This document shows positions 47,445 to 56,879 of a stretch of DNA of 64,000 nucleotides, piece after piece. The position numbers and the translations under genes are program-made. The first letter of the stretch is position 1. Every line of letters starts with the position of its first letter. The notes under the pieces are model-generated. The model saw only the letters and a list, made by a program, of their open reading frames with translations. It ran no database searches and had not been told where the DNA came from. The DNA is taken from positions 62,001-126,000 of the forward strand of contig CALMIK010000046.1 in NCBI GenBank assembly GCA_937863995.1, read 5' to 3'. The stretch comes from an uncultured Chelatococcus sp. GTDB lineage: Bacteria > Pseudomonadota > Alphaproteobacteria > Rhizobiales > Beijerinckiaceae.

Positions 47445-48955
47445 CCCGCGAGCTCCGCCGTCAGTCGCCGCCTGTCCGCGCCAGCCGCTTTGATCGCCTC
47501 CGCGCGGTCGCGATTGCCGCGCCGGTCGTCGTCCAGCCGCGCCTGTATCTTTTCCAGGATCGCGAGCACGCTCTCGGCGGCGGGACCGCCTTCCCGGCGC
47601 AGGCTGACGCTGACCTGGGGATCGAGGCTGAGCCGCACATCGTTCTCGGTTAGCGGAATCTGCCGCCCGATCTGATCCTCGCACGCGCGCTGCACCATCT
47701 CGAGCGAGATTGCATCCGCCGTCAGATCGCTGTCCAGCGCCTCGCGCACGACGGCGCCAACGATGTGATGCGCCTGCCTGAAGGAAACGCCGGCCTTTGA
47801 CACGATCGTGTCCGCGAGGTCCGTCGCCGAGGAAAAATTCTCCCGCGCCCGCTTCAGCATAGCCTCGCGCCGTGGCGACGCCGTCCTGATGACGAGATGC
47901 AGCAGCTTGAGGCTTGCCAGGCAGTCGTCGGCCGCCCCCCAGAAGTTGCCGATGCTCTCGCGGTTGGCATCGCCCGAATGCGTAAAGTTCGTGGCGCGCA
48001 GAATGGAGACAGCGCCCGAATAGCGGCCGAGAATATGCCCTGCCCGGCCCTTCAGGAACTCCAGCACCACGGGGTTCTTCTTCTGCGGCATGATGCTCGA
48101 CGTGCCGGCGACACTGTCGGGGAACTCCACCAGCCTGAACTCGTCCGTCGTCCAGACGAAATAGTCCTGCGCGACCCGGCTCCATGTCGCCCCCAGGAGA
48201 GACAGGCAGCCCAGCACCTCGAAGATGAAGTCGCGCGACGCCACGGAATCGAGCGTGTTGTCGATGACGGACGGAAAACCGAGCAGCCCGGCCGTCCGGG
48301 CGCGATCGATCGGGAAGGACGTTCCCGCGAACGCACCGGCCCCGAGCGGGCTTCTGTCGATACGGGAATAGGCGCTCGCCAGCCGTTCCGCGTCCCGCTC
48401 CAGCGCCTCCGCGACACCGGCCAGATAGAAGCCGTAGGTCATGGGCTGGGCGGGTTGCAGGTGCGTATATCCCGGCATCACGACATCGGTATATTGCTTC
48501 GCCTGCTCCACCGCGACCTGCCGAACATCCGCCAGCGCGTCCAGAATGGCAATCACCACGTCGCGGCAGCGCATCCTGTCCATCGTCGCCAGGATGTCGT
48601 TGCGGCTGCGCGCCATATGCATGCGGCCGCCGATATCGATGCCGACCTTGCCGATGAGATGCGCTTCATAGTTGAAATACGCATCCTCCCGCTGCGGATC
48701 GAGCGCGACGACATCCGGCCCCGCCTGCTCCATTTCGAGCAGCGCCCCGGCGATCGCGCCGGCCGCCGGCTGCGGCAGAAGCCCCTGCTCGCTCAGCATC
48801 AGGACATGCGCCTGATTGATGGCGGTCAGATAGGTAAACCCCTTGCCGAATTCGACGAGACGCGGAAGATAGATGAGGTCGGTGATTTCCGGGGCTGTTT
48901 CTTCGTGCAGGCGCCGGCTTACCTTGGACCTGTGGGCTTCATTTCCGATATTCAT
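47441..48955 (-). CDS. Argininosuccinate-lyase-family enzyme, EDDS-lyase-like
   Basis: A 504-residue fumarase/aspartase-superfamily lyase. The three signature regions are [13 protein letters not shown] near 112-124, [17 protein letters not shown] near 162-178 with the catalytic His, and [12 protein letters not shown] at 284-295 with the catalytic Ser. Housekeeping ArgH is about 460 residues; the extra length and an ABC-transporter operon fit the branch with EDDS lyase of Chelativorans (about 500 residues), which releases fumarate from N-succinylated amines. ATGA overlaps tie it to both neighbours. A second argH is the alternative. Confidence 0.75.
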   Translation of the reverse strand: MNIGNEAHRSKVSRRLHEETAPEITDLIYLPRLVEFGKGFTYLTAINQAHVLMLSEQGLLPQPAAGAIAGALLEMEQAGPDVVALDPQREDAYFNYEAHLIGKVGIDIGGRMHMARSRNDILATMDRMRCRDVVIAILDALADVRQVAVEQAKQYTDVVMPGYTHLQPAQPMTYGFYLAGVAEALERDAERLASAYSRIDRSPLGAGAFAGTSFPIDRARTAGLLGFPSVIDNTLDSVASRDFIFEVLGCLSLLGATWSRVAQDYFVWTTDEFRLVEFPDSVAGTSSIMPQKKNPVVLEFLKGRAGHILGRYSGAVSILRATNFTHSGDANRESIGNFWGAADDCLASLKLLHLVIRTASPRREAMLKRARENFSSATDLADTIVSKAGVSFRQAHHIVGAVVREALDSDLTADAISLEMVQRACEDQIGRQIPLTENDVRLSLDPQVSVSLRREGGPAAESVLAILEKIQARLDDDRRGNRDRAEAIKAAGADRRRLTAELAG

Positions 48956-49659
48956 ACTGACTCTCTCATCCCGGATGGAAGAACTTGCTGTTTGCTGGCC
49001 GGCTTGCGGTTTAACCGCCGCTCGAGGTAGCGGCTGAGCCAGCTCAACGCAGAGCAAATGATGAAGTAGACCACGAGCACGAACCCGTAGATGAAGAATG
49101 CCGGACTGACGCCCTCCATGATCGCGCCACGCTCGATGATGATCTGTCCGACTTTCAGAAATTCCGTCACGCCAACCAGCGCGCCGAGCGAGGTCGCCTG
49201 CACCAGCAGCGTGAGCAGCCCCGTGAACGGCGGCACGATGAGCCTGATCGCCTGCGGCGCGACGACGTGCAGGTACACTTCCCACCGGCGCATGCCCAAA
49301 GCCCAGGCGCTGCGCCACTGGTGGGGAGGAACCGCCTCGATGCCGCCGCGCACGATTTCGATGCCGTTCGCGCTGCCCCACAGCGTCAGCCCGGTGACCA
49401 CGGCGGTGAACGGGCTCAGGTCGACGCCGAACATCGGCAACACGAAGTACACGAAGAATATGTTGACGATCAGCGGGATGGCGCGAAAGAACTCGACATA
49501 GCCGTGGATGATCCACCGCAGCGCTCGCCCCGGCAACGTCGCGAGCACGCCCAGTATCACGGAGACGATGGTCGACAGGATCAGCGTGAATACCGCCAGA
49601 CCGAGCGTCATGGAAAGGCCCTTGCCGATCAGGACCGAGTTTTCGATAAGAACGTCCAT
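48952..49659 (-). CDS. Amino-acid ABC transporter permease
   Basis: A 235-residue membrane protein with the hallmark YVEFFRAIPLIVNIFFVYFV segment and coupling loop SAWALGMRRWEVYLHVVAPQ. Its stop overlaps the lyase ATG. It pairs with 49661-50335, one base away. Confidence 0.86.
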   Translation of the reverse strand: MDVLIENSVLIGKGLSMTLGLAVFTLILSTIVSVILGVLATLPGRALRWIIHGYVEFFRAIPLIVNIFFVYFVLPMFGVDLSPFTAVVTGLTLWGSANGIEIVRGGIEAVPPHQWRSAWALGMRRWEVYLHVVAPQAIRLIVPPFTGLLTLLVQATSLGALVGVTEFLKVGQIIIERGAIMEGVSPAFFIYGFVLVVYFIICSALSWLSRYLERRLNRKPASKQQVLPSGMRESV

Positions 49660-49660
49660 G

Positions 49661-50335
49661 TCAACTCCTGAACGGCTTCTTCAGCCTGTGCTCGACCACG
49701 GACGCCGCCATGCTCAGCAAAACGACGAGGCCGAGATACAGCACGCCGATCGCCGCGAACATTTCGACCGCGCGGAAGTCGGTCGCGATACGGTCGATGG
49801 CCACGAAGGTCAGTTCAGCCAAGCCTATGGCCTGCAGATAGGACGAGTTCTTCAACAACGATATGCTGGTGTTCAGCATCGACGGCAGGCTGGTTCTCAC
49901 CGCAAGCGGCAGCGCCACAAGCCTGAAGTATTGATTCAGGTTCAGGTTGAGGGCGAACGATGCCTCCCTCAACCCCTTTTCGATCGTCAGGAGCCCGCCC
50001 CTGACATTCTCCACCTGATAGGCTCCCGCCCAGAGGGACAGGCAGAGCACCCCGGACCAGAACGGCGAGATGCCGAAGCCGACGGCCGGCAAGCCGTAGA
50101 AAATGAAGAACAACTGGACCAGGATGGGTGTATTGCGAATGAACTCGACATATCCGAGCGTCAGTTGCGCAAGAACAGGCACTCTGAACAGTCTGAACGC
50201 CGCCCCGAGCAAGCCGATCACCAGCGAGAAGAAGACGGCAAGAACAGTAACCTTGCACGTCATCCAGAGCCCGCTTAGAAGCGCGGGCCACTGCTGCGCG
50301 AGATAGGCAACATCAAATTCCATGACAGCGTCCAT
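49661..50335 (-). CDS. Amino-acid ABC transporter permease
   Basis: A 224-residue membrane protein with YVEFIRNTPILVQLFFIFYG and coupling loop ASFALNLNLNQYFRLVALPL. Sister permease to 48952-49659; it follows the binding-protein gene by 5 bp. Confidence 0.86.
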   Translation of the reverse strand: MDAVMEFDVAYLAQQWPALLSGLWMTCKVTVLAVFFSLVIGLLGAAFRLFRVPVLAQLTLGYVEFIRNTPILVQLFFIFYGLPAVGFGISPFWSGVLCLSLWAGAYQVENVRGGLLTIEKGLREASFALNLNLNQYFRLVALPLAVRTSLPSMLNTSISLLKNSSYLQAIGLAELTFVAIDRIATDFRAVEMFAAIGVLYLGLVVLLSMAASVVEHRLKKPFRS

Positions 50336-50340
50336 CCCGG

Positions 50341-51180
50341 TTATCTGCGATCAGGACGCACCGTCTCGAAGACATCGTAGTAATAGGGCCGCGTCTCCTC
50401 GGGAACGACCTTCTCGACCCAACCCTTGAACAGCTTCTCGCTGTGCATGCGCTGGACGGAAGCGTCGAGATAGGCCTTCCATTCGGGCTCGTTCTTGCGC
50501 AACCCGATGGCCGCATCCGACAACTGGTACGGATCGTCGAGCAGGCGCAGCGACTTGTCCCGCGCGGCCGCGACCACAAGCGTCGCCGCGTCGTGAGCGT
50601 AGCCCTCGGCGCGTCCCTGCTTCAGCGCCTGAAGGGAATCGGCAGCCGTGTTCAGACGCAGGGTCTTCACCTCGGGCCTGTTGTCCTCGAACCATTTCGC
50701 CTGGACCGTGCCCTTCGGCAGCGCAACCGTATGGCCGTCCAGATCCGCAATCTTCTGGAAGGAACTGTCCGCCTTCACCAGAAGGCCGCTCGCTCCCCAG
50801 CGATAAGGGACGGTGAACGCCACCACGCGCTCGCGTTCGGGCGTCACGCCCAATGTCGCGATCAGCAGGTCCACGCGCTTGCCCGTCAATTGCGGAATCC
50901 GGTTTTCGGCGGTGACGCAGGTGAACTCTACCTTGTCCTTGCTGCCGAACATCCATTCCGCGATCTGGCGCGCCATGTCGGTTTCCACGCCGGCGAAGGC
51001 GCCGTTGCTGTCCTGAAAACCATAGGGCGGTTGATCGCAACGCACACCTGCGCGGAGTATTCCTTGAGCCTTGACGGATTCCGGCGGCTCGGGCATCTGA
51101 GCGGAAGCGGTAACTGACCATGTCACGGAGGCCGATATGCCCACCATAAGCGCGACAATGCTCTTGCCGATATTCTTCAT
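50341..51180 (-). CDS. Periplasmic amino-acid-binding protein
   Basis: A 279-residue family-3 binding protein. Signal peptide MKNIGKSIVALMVGISASVT with cleavage near TASAQ; then GILRAGVRCDQPPYGFQDS and AGVETDMARQIAEWMFG, the ligand-binding core. The ATG at 51180 is fixed by the signal peptide and GGGGAACGTGAAGCT upstream. First gene of an operon divergent from a LysR gene. The ligand may be an amino dicarboxylate or EDDS-like compound, given the lyase. Confidence 0.86.
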   Translation of the reverse strand: MKNIGKSIVALMVGISASVTWSVTASAQMPEPPESVKAQGILRAGVRCDQPPYGFQDSNGAFAGVETDMARQIAEWMFGSKDKVEFTCVTAENRIPQLTGKRVDLLIATLGVTPERERVVAFTVPYRWGASGLLVKADSSFQKIADLDGHTVALPKGTVQAKWFEDNRPEVKTLRLNTAADSLQALKQGRAEGYAHDAATLVVAAARDKSLRLLDDPYQLSDAAIGLRKNEPEWKAYLDASVQRMHSEKLFKGWVEKVVPEETRPYYYDVFETVRPDRR

Positions 51181-51381
51181 AGCTTCACGTTCCCCTTTTT
51201 TGTCTATTTTATATGCAACGATCAGGAGATATTTTATCGCTCTGCACAATTTATACTTTTACAGAGCAATGTGAGGGTATCGCCGCATATCTGATAACGC
51301 AAATTCCATTCTCGGCACTCTCTATAATAAATTGATATGATGTAGCCGGAAGGGCGGCACACATCAGACAGGGGAACCGCA

Positions 51382-52275
51382 ATGCGCTTTAGCCATATCG
51401 ATGCCTTCAGGGCGGTCATGCTCACCGGCTCCATGACGACGGCCGCCCATGAACTGAACACCAGCCAGCCGAACATCAGCAGGCTGATCACCCAGCTCGA
51501 AAAGGAAACGAAGCTTAGATTGTTCATGCGCATGTCCGGCAGGCTGCAGGCCACGCCGGAAGCCCATGCATTTTATCGCGATGTGGAAAGGGCTTATGTC
51601 GGCCTTACCGATCTGGAGCGCTCAGCCCAGTCGATCCGCAAGCTCGGCACCGGCCAGTTGCGCGTCGGGGCGGTGCCGTCGATCGCGCTCACAGTGTTGC
51701 CGGCCATCATGCATCGTTTCGCGACACTGCATCCGAAAGTCCGGATGTCGCTCCATCTCAGCGATTCAGTCACGATCGCCCAATGGACCGCCTCACGTTT
51801 TTGTGACATCGGCATCACGTCATATATTTCGGAAGCCATCGGGGTCGACGCCCACCCGGTTCTTAAGGTCGACGGCGTATGCATCGTTCCGCCGCGACAC
51901 GCGCTCGCCACACATCGTTCCCCGCTAACCCCGCAGGATATCGCCGGAGAGCCGTTCATCTCCCTCTCCCACGGCGACAGGCGGCATATCGACGCCGCTT
52001 TCACGCGCGACGGCGACGACAAGCGCGACCTGACCTATGAAGCGCAGTACGCGGCCGCCATCTGCCACATGGTCGGGCTGGGAATGGGCATCAGTATCGT
52101 CAATCCCATCGTGGCGAATTGCTACAAGCACACGGGCATATCGATTCTCGAGTTCCGCCCCCGCATTCAGTTCACGACCTATATCCTGACGCCGCTCCGC
52201 TACCCCAACAGCGAGTTGACGAGCGATTTCGCAAATATCGTCAAACAGGGACTGACAGAGACGATACAGGAATAA
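51382..52275 (+). CDS. LysR-family regulator of the 45905-51180 operon
   Basis: A 297-residue LysR protein. Helix-turn-helix: SMTTAAHELNTSQPNISRLI at about residues 17-36. The effector domain contains GTGQLRVGAVPSIALTVLP. CAGGGG precedes the ATG. Divergent from the binding-protein gene across about 200 bp of AT-rich DNA, the usual layout for a LysR activator and its target. Confidence 0.85.
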   Translation: MRFSHIDAFRAVMLTGSMTTAAHELNTSQPNISRLITQLEKETKLRLFMRMSGRLQATPEAHAFYRDVERAYVGLTDLERSAQSIRKLGTGQLRVGAVPSIALTVLPAIMHRFATLHPKVRMSLHLSDSVTIAQWTASRFCDIGITSYISEAIGVDAHPVLKVDGVCIVPPRHALATHRSPLTPQDIAGEPFISLSHGDRRHIDAAFTRDGDDKRDLTYEAQYAAAICHMVGLGMGISIVNPIVANCYKHTGISILEFRPRIQFTTYILTPLRYPNSELTSDFANIVKQGLTETIQE

Positions 52276-52323
52276 GCACCTCTACTTCCGGAAGTGAGAA
52301 TGACACAGCAACGGCAGCCCGCC

Positions 52324-53139
52324 TCAGTTGCCGATGGCATCCGCCGCTTCCAGCGCGAGCGCGGAAAAATTCGCGACGAACTCCTCCTTGGACCATTCGA
52401 GCAGCGACCCGGCGATGTGGATGGCGGCCAGCGGACGGCCGTCGTGCGCCGTGATCGCCGCGCCGACGGCGACCTCGTCGTTCATGATCTGGTTCGTGAG
52501 GCAGGCGAAGCCGTTCCTGCGCGTTTCCTCGACGGCCCGCATCACCTCCTCCTCGTCCTGCATCGTGAAGGGCGTGAAGGGGGTGCGGTCGCTGCGGGCA
52601 ACGATGTCGCGCGCCTGATCGTCGTCGAGCCGCGCCAGAATGGCCACGCCCCCGGACGAGCAGTAAACGGGCACGCTGTGCCCCGGCAGCGTGGCGTGGA
52701 ACGTCTCCCGCTTGCTCGGCATGCGCACGGCATAGAGCACCCGCGTATCGTCAAACAACGACATGTCGAGGCGCTCGCCCACACGGCGGCGCAATTCCAG
52801 CAGGATGGGGCTCGCGCGCTTCACCAGCGGGTGAAGGCGCATGAAATCCAGCGTCAGGTCGAGCACGTGCAGCCCGAGTATGTAGCCCCGGTCATCGGCG
52901 TCGCGCGCGATGTAGCCGAGCTTGCGCAAGGTATGGACGATGCGCTGGGCGGCGCTGCGGTCGACGCGCGCGGCAACGGCGATCTCGCTCAGCGATAGCG
53001 GGCGATGGGCATCGTTGAACGCATTCAGAACCTGCATCACCCGCGCAACGGAGCGCAGGAACAGCGGATCGTCCTCGGCGTCATTCTCGAAATTGATTGC
53101 TCTTTGTGCATTTGCACGGTGCACGCTCCGAAATTTCAT
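52324..53139 (-). CDS. IclR-family regulator of the MlrC/Dpp operon
   Basis: About 271 residues. The winged helix-turn-helix is SEIAVAARVDRSAAQRIVHT near residue 50-70, followed by the IclR ligand domain with YCSSGGVAILARLDD. The start is uncertain: 53139 (MKFRSVHRANAQ) is used because longer frames run into the divergent gene; a start further inside is possible. Divergent from the M81 peptidase gene. Confidence 0.78.
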   Translation of the reverse strand: MKFRSVHRANAQRAINFENDAEDDPLFLRSVARVMQVLNAFNDAHRPLSLSEIAVAARVDRSAAQRIVHTLRKLGYIARDADDRGYILGLHVLDLTLDFMRLHPLVKRASPILLELRRRVGERLDMSLFDDTRVLYAVRMPSKRETFHATLPGHSVPVYCSSGGVAILARLDDDQARDIVARSDRTPFTPFTMQDEEEVMRAVEETRRNGFACLTNQIMNDEVAVGAAITAHDGRPLAAIHIAGSLLEWSKEEFVANFSALALEAADAIGN

Positions 53140-53200
53140 CAGCGCACCAAAAGCGATTGACAAGACATTCACGAGCCTCTTAGCATTACCAATATGACTA

Positions 53201-53215
53201 TATCGTTGAGCGATA
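53201..53215. promoter_or_regulatory. Candidate IclR operator
   Basis: TATCG-TTGAG-CGATA is a 15-bp interrupted palindrome in the 142-bp gap between the IclR and M81 starts. The 5-5-5 layout is like known IclR-family sites. Confidence 0.5.
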
Positions 53216-53281
53216 CAGGATATCCACAGTCCGGTCAGGACGCAAGAAAAAGTGGAATCCATCCAGAGCGGGATGCGGGTC

Positions 53282-54793
53282 ATGACAAAACGAATAGGTG
53301 TTGCCGGCTTTCTTCATGAAACGAATACATTCGCCCCGTCACCAGCACGCATGGGCGATTTCATTCAGGGCGGCGGTTACATGCCGCTCGTCCGCGGCGC
53401 GGATGTCGTTGAGCGTTCGCGCGGCATCAACCTCGGCATTGCGGGCGCCATCGCCCACGCCGAGGCGCAGGGATGGGAGGTCGTGCCGGTGCTGTGGGCC
53501 GGGGCCATTCCTTCCGCCGCCGTCGAGGCAGCTGCCTTCGAGGCCATTGCCGGCGAGATCGTTGCCGGCCTGCGCGACGCCGGCCCGCTTGACGGCGTGT
53601 TTCTCGACCTGCACGGCGCCATGGTCGCGGAGCATGAGGACGACGGGGAAGGCGTGCTCCTTTCGCGCGTAAGGGAAGCGGTTGGCGCGCGGGTGCCCGT
53701 GGCCGTCGCCCTCGACCTGCACGGCAACATCACCGCGCGCATGTTCGAGGCGGCGGATGTCATGGTCGGCTTCCGCACCTATCCGCACGTCGACATGGCC
53801 GACACCGGCCGGCGCGCCGCGTCAGTCCTCGGCGACTTGATGGAACGGCCGCAGCCCTGGTTCCAGGCCATGCGCCGCATCGATTATCTCATCCCGATCG
53901 CCTGGCAATGCACGAGCGAGGAGCCCGCGAAAGGTCTCTACGATCTCGCCGCGGCGCAGGAGCGGGACGGACAGGTGACGTCCAGCTCGCTCTTCACCGG
54001 GTTCCCGGCAGCCGATTTTCCCGAATGCGGCCCTGTGGTCGTCACCTACGGTCGCGATAGCACGGCGGTGGACGCGGCGGCCGAAGCACTGCGCGACGCG
54101 GTCCTCGCGGCGGAACCGGCATTCTCCGGCACCTCCTACGAGCCCGAGGCGGGAGTGCGCGCGGCGATGGAGATTGCCCGCGCAGCCACACGACCCGTCG
54201 TCATCGCCGATACGCAGGACAATCCCGGCGCCGGCGGCGATTCCGACACCACCGGCATGCTGCGTGCGCTGGTGGCGTGCGGGGCGCGGGCGGCGGCGCT
54301 TGGATGCCTTTTCGATCCCGAGGCAGCGAAGGCGGCGCATGCCGCCGGAGAGGGAGCGCAGATCACGCTTGCGCTCGGCGGCCGCTCCGGCGTGCCCGGC
54401 GATGCGCCCTTCGTCGGAACGTTCACGGTCGAGCGTCTCTCGGACGGCAACGTCATCGCGCCCGGCCCCTATTTCGGCGGGGCGCACATGCGGATGGGGC
54501 TCTCCGCCGCGCTGCGCATCGACGACATCCGCGTCGTCATCGTCTCGCACAAGGCGCAGATGGCCGACCGGGAACTCTACCGCATGGTCGGCATCGAGCC
54601 CGAGCGGCAAGCGATCCTCGTCAACAAGAGCTCGGTGCATTTCCGCGCGGACTTCGATCCCATCGCGGAAACCATCCTGGTGTGCACCGCGCCCGGTCCC
54701 ATGCCGCTCAGCCCCGCCGTGCTCGCCTGGAAGCGCCTGCGGCCCGGAATCCGGCTCGAACCGCTCGGCCAGCCGTTCTCGCCGGCGGCATAG
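53282..54793 (+). CDS. M81-family metallopeptidase (MlrC-like)
   Basis: A 503-residue protein. GVAGFLHETNTFAP at the start and DLHGAMVAEHEDDGEG, ALDLHGNITARMFEAADVMV and YPHVDMADTG downstream are the metal-ligand segments of the M81/MlrC family. MlrC opens linearised microcystin; other members act on small amides. ATGs at 53273 and 53282 compete; 53282 matches the family start. First gene of the peptide operon. Confidence 0.83.
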   Translation: MTKRIGVAGFLHETNTFAPSPARMGDFIQGGGYMPLVRGADVVERSRGINLGIAGAIAHAEAQGWEVVPVLWAGAIPSAAVEAAAFEAIAGEIVAGLRDAGPLDGVFLDLHGAMVAEHEDDGEGVLLSRVREAVGARVPVAVALDLHGNITARMFEAADVMVGFRTYPHVDMADTGRRAASVLGDLMERPQPWFQAMRRIDYLIPIAWQCTSEEPAKGLYDLAAAQERDGQVTSSSLFTGFPAADFPECGPVVVTYGRDSTAVDAAAEALRDAVLAAEPAFSGTSYEPEAGVRAAMEIARAATRPVVIADTQDNPGAGGDSDTTGMLRALVACGARAAALGCLFDPEAAKAAHAAGEGAQITLALGGRSGVPGDAPFVGTFTVERLSDGNVIAPGPYFGGAHMRMGLSAALRIDDIRVVIVSHKAQMADRELYRMVGIEPERQAILVNKSSVHFRADFDPIAETILVCTAPGPMPLSPAVLAWKRLRPGIRLEPLGQPFSPAA

Positions 54794-54927
54794 CATCGGC
54801 TGACGTCGGCGTTTCCGGGAGGCGAAGTCTGTCCCGGAACGATCTCCAGCCTTCGCGGGCTGCGCAGAAGTGTCGGTATAAAAATAATAAAAGCTAAAAA
54901 TCCTGTTCTCCAGAGGGATAAAAAACC

Positions 54928-56610
54928 ATGTCGATCATCGGTCAGGAAAGAATTATTCCGTCAGCGCGCTGTATTGGCGACGAAACTCATGCCCGGCGCC
55001 CGGCAAGCGGCCTCCGGGCGCGCGCATTGCGGGGCGGCGCGTTGCTCGGCGGCTTCGCGCTCCCGGCCCTGATGCTGGTCGCGGGGCTTTCAGCCGCGCC
55101 CGTCTCCGCCCAGACAGTCACCGCCGTGATGCACTCCGATCTGCGCGTTCTCGATCCGGTCATCACCACCGCGCACATCACCCGCGACCACGCGTACATG
55201 ATCTACGACGTGCTGATCGCGGTCGACGAGAACTTCAAGCCGCAGCCGCAGATGGCCGACTGGCAGGTATCCGACGACGGCAAGGTCTATACCTTCACGC
55301 TGCGCGACGGCCTGAAATTCCATGACGGCGCGCCCGTGACGGCGGCGGATGTCGTCGCGTCCCTCAAGCGCTGGGCCAAGCGCGACGCGGGCGGCCAGCT
55401 CGTCATGGACATCACCGCGTCGCTCGACGCCAAGGACGACAAGACGGTGGTGTGGACGCTCGAGAAGCCCTTCCCGCCGCTGCTCGACACCATCGCCAAG
55501 CAGTCGGCGCTGCCGCCCTTCATCATGCCGGCGCGCATCGCGGAGACCCCGGCCGACACCGCCATCAAGGAGCATATCGGCTCCGGGCCGTTCAAGTTCG
55601 TGCCGGAGGAGTTCCAGCCTGGCATCGGTGCCTCCTACGTTAAAAACAAGGACTACGTGCCGCGCGGCGAGCCGGCGAGCTGGCTCGCGGGCGGCAAGGT
55701 GGTGAGCGTCGACAAGGTGCGGTGGCTCACGATGAGCGATGGCCAGACCGCCGTCAACGCACTCGCCAGCGGCGAGATCGACTACATCGAACAGGTGCCG
55801 GTCGATCTGGCACCGCTCCTCGACGGTGACGACAAGGTGGTGCTCGAACTGCGCGACCCGCTGGGATACCAGACGATGGGCCGGCTCAACTTCAAGCACC
55901 CGCCGTTCGACAATCAGAAGATCCGCCAGGCCGCCCTGCTCGCGCTCTCGCAGGAGCCCGTGCTGGCGACGATGATGGGCGATGCGAAGTTCTACAAGCC
56001 CTGCGGCGCCATCTTCGGCTGCGGCACGCCGCTGGCATCCGAGGCCGGGGCCGAGACACTCGTCGCCAAGGGCGATCCGGAGCGCGCGAAGGCGCTGCTC
56101 AAGGAGGCGGGCTACGACAACACGCCGGTCGTCATCATGCAGCCGACCGACGTTTCCAGCCTCACGGCCCAGCCCGTCGTCGCGGCCCAGCTGCTGCGCG
56201 CAGCCGGCTTCAACGTCGACATGCAGCCGATGGACTGGCAGACGCTGGTCGGCCGCCGCGCCTCCCAGTCGGCGCCCAAGGAAGGCGGCTGGAACATCTT
56301 CTTCACCAACTGGCAGATCCCGGAAATCGCCGGCCCGCTGAACAACGTCATGCTGAACGGTCGCGGTGACCAGGCGTGGTTCGGCTGGCCGCAGGACGCC
56401 GCAATCGAAAAGCTGAAGCAGGAGTTCATCGCGGCGACGACGCCGGAAGAGCAGGCGAAGATCGCGGCGCAGATCCAGGCTCACGCCATGGATAACGTGC
56501 TCTACATCCCGCTCGGCGAATACAACCCGCCCCAGGGGCGGCGCGCCAGCCTCACGGACATGATCGGCGCGCCGATCCCCGTGTTCTGGAACCTCAAGAA
56601 GGCAGACTGA
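54928..56610 (+). CDS. Peptide/nickel-type ABC transporter binding protein (DppA-like)
   Basis: A 560-residue family-5 binding protein. A long N-terminus carries Arg pairs and a hydrophobic run ending SAAPVSAQ near residue 60, a late signal peptide. The family motif is seen as YTFTLRDGLKFHDGAPVTAADV. GAGGG precedes the ATG. Supplies ligand to the permeases at 56880 and 57821. Peptides or acyl-amides are likely given the hydrolases downstream. Confidence 0.86.
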   Translation: MSIIGQERIIPSARCIGDETHARRPASGLRARALRGGALLGGFALPALMLVAGLSAAPVSAQTVTAVMHSDLRVLDPVITTAHITRDHAYMIYDVLIAVDENFKPQPQMADWQVSDDGKVYTFTLRDGLKFHDGAPVTAADVVASLKRWAKRDAGGQLVMDITASLDAKDDKTVVWTLEKPFPPLLDTIAKQSALPPFIMPARIAETPADTAIKEHIGSGPFKFVPEEFQPGIGASYVKNKDYVPRGEPASWLAGGKVVSVDKVRWLTMSDGQTAVNALASGEIDYIEQVPVDLAPLLDGDDKVVLELRDPLGYQTMGRLNFKHPPFDNQKIRQAALLALSQEPVLATMMGDAKFYKPCGAIFGCGTPLASEAGAETLVAKGDPERAKALLKEAGYDNTPVVIMQPTDVSSLTAQPVVAAQLLRAAGFNVDMQPMDWQTLVGRRASQSAPKEGGWNIFFTNWQIPEIAGPLNNVMLNGRGDQAWFGWPQDAAIEKLKQEFIAATTPEEQAKIAAQIQAHAMDNVLYIPLGEYNPPQGRRASLTDMIGAPIPVFWNLKKAD

Positions 56611-56611
56611 G

Positions 56612-56746
56612 AGCGCTTTCAGGCAAAGCGGACGCCGCCACTAAAGCGTTTTCAAGCAAAGTGGATACCGCTTTGCGTGAAGAAAACGCGTTAAATCAGA
56701 AATTTAAAGCATTTTTGCGTTTCAACGAAACGTCGAAATGCTTTAA
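56612..56746. repeat. Cluster of Rhizobiales-type intergenic palindromes inside the Dpp operon
   Basis: Three elements in the 269-bp gap between binding-protein and permease genes: a partial copy at 56612-56638, a full copy at 56642-56693 (arms GCGTTTTC/GAAAACGC with inner GCAAAG/CTTTGC) and a second type at 56704-56746 (TTAAAGCATTT...AAATGCTTTAA), the type also seen at 5237-5288. They would fold in the mRNA and may lower permease output relative to the binding protein. The rest of the gap holds the ribosome site of the next gene. Confidence 0.7.
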
Positions 56747-56879
56747 CCGGCCCCCCTTCCCGGACAGCGGATGTCCGGGAAGCAGGACGGGCGCGGCCGG
56801 AAGGGAGGAAAAGACCGGCGGTAACGCCGGAGTGTTCCGGGCTGCCCTTTCATCAACTCTCCGGCGAGCGAGGATCCAC

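Noticed and set aside
47441-49516. A 691-residue lyase with a long N-terminal extension
   Set aside because: The extra part is an out-of-frame reading of the upstream permease gene; the ATG at 48955 overlaps that gene's stop and begins the conserved lyase sequence.
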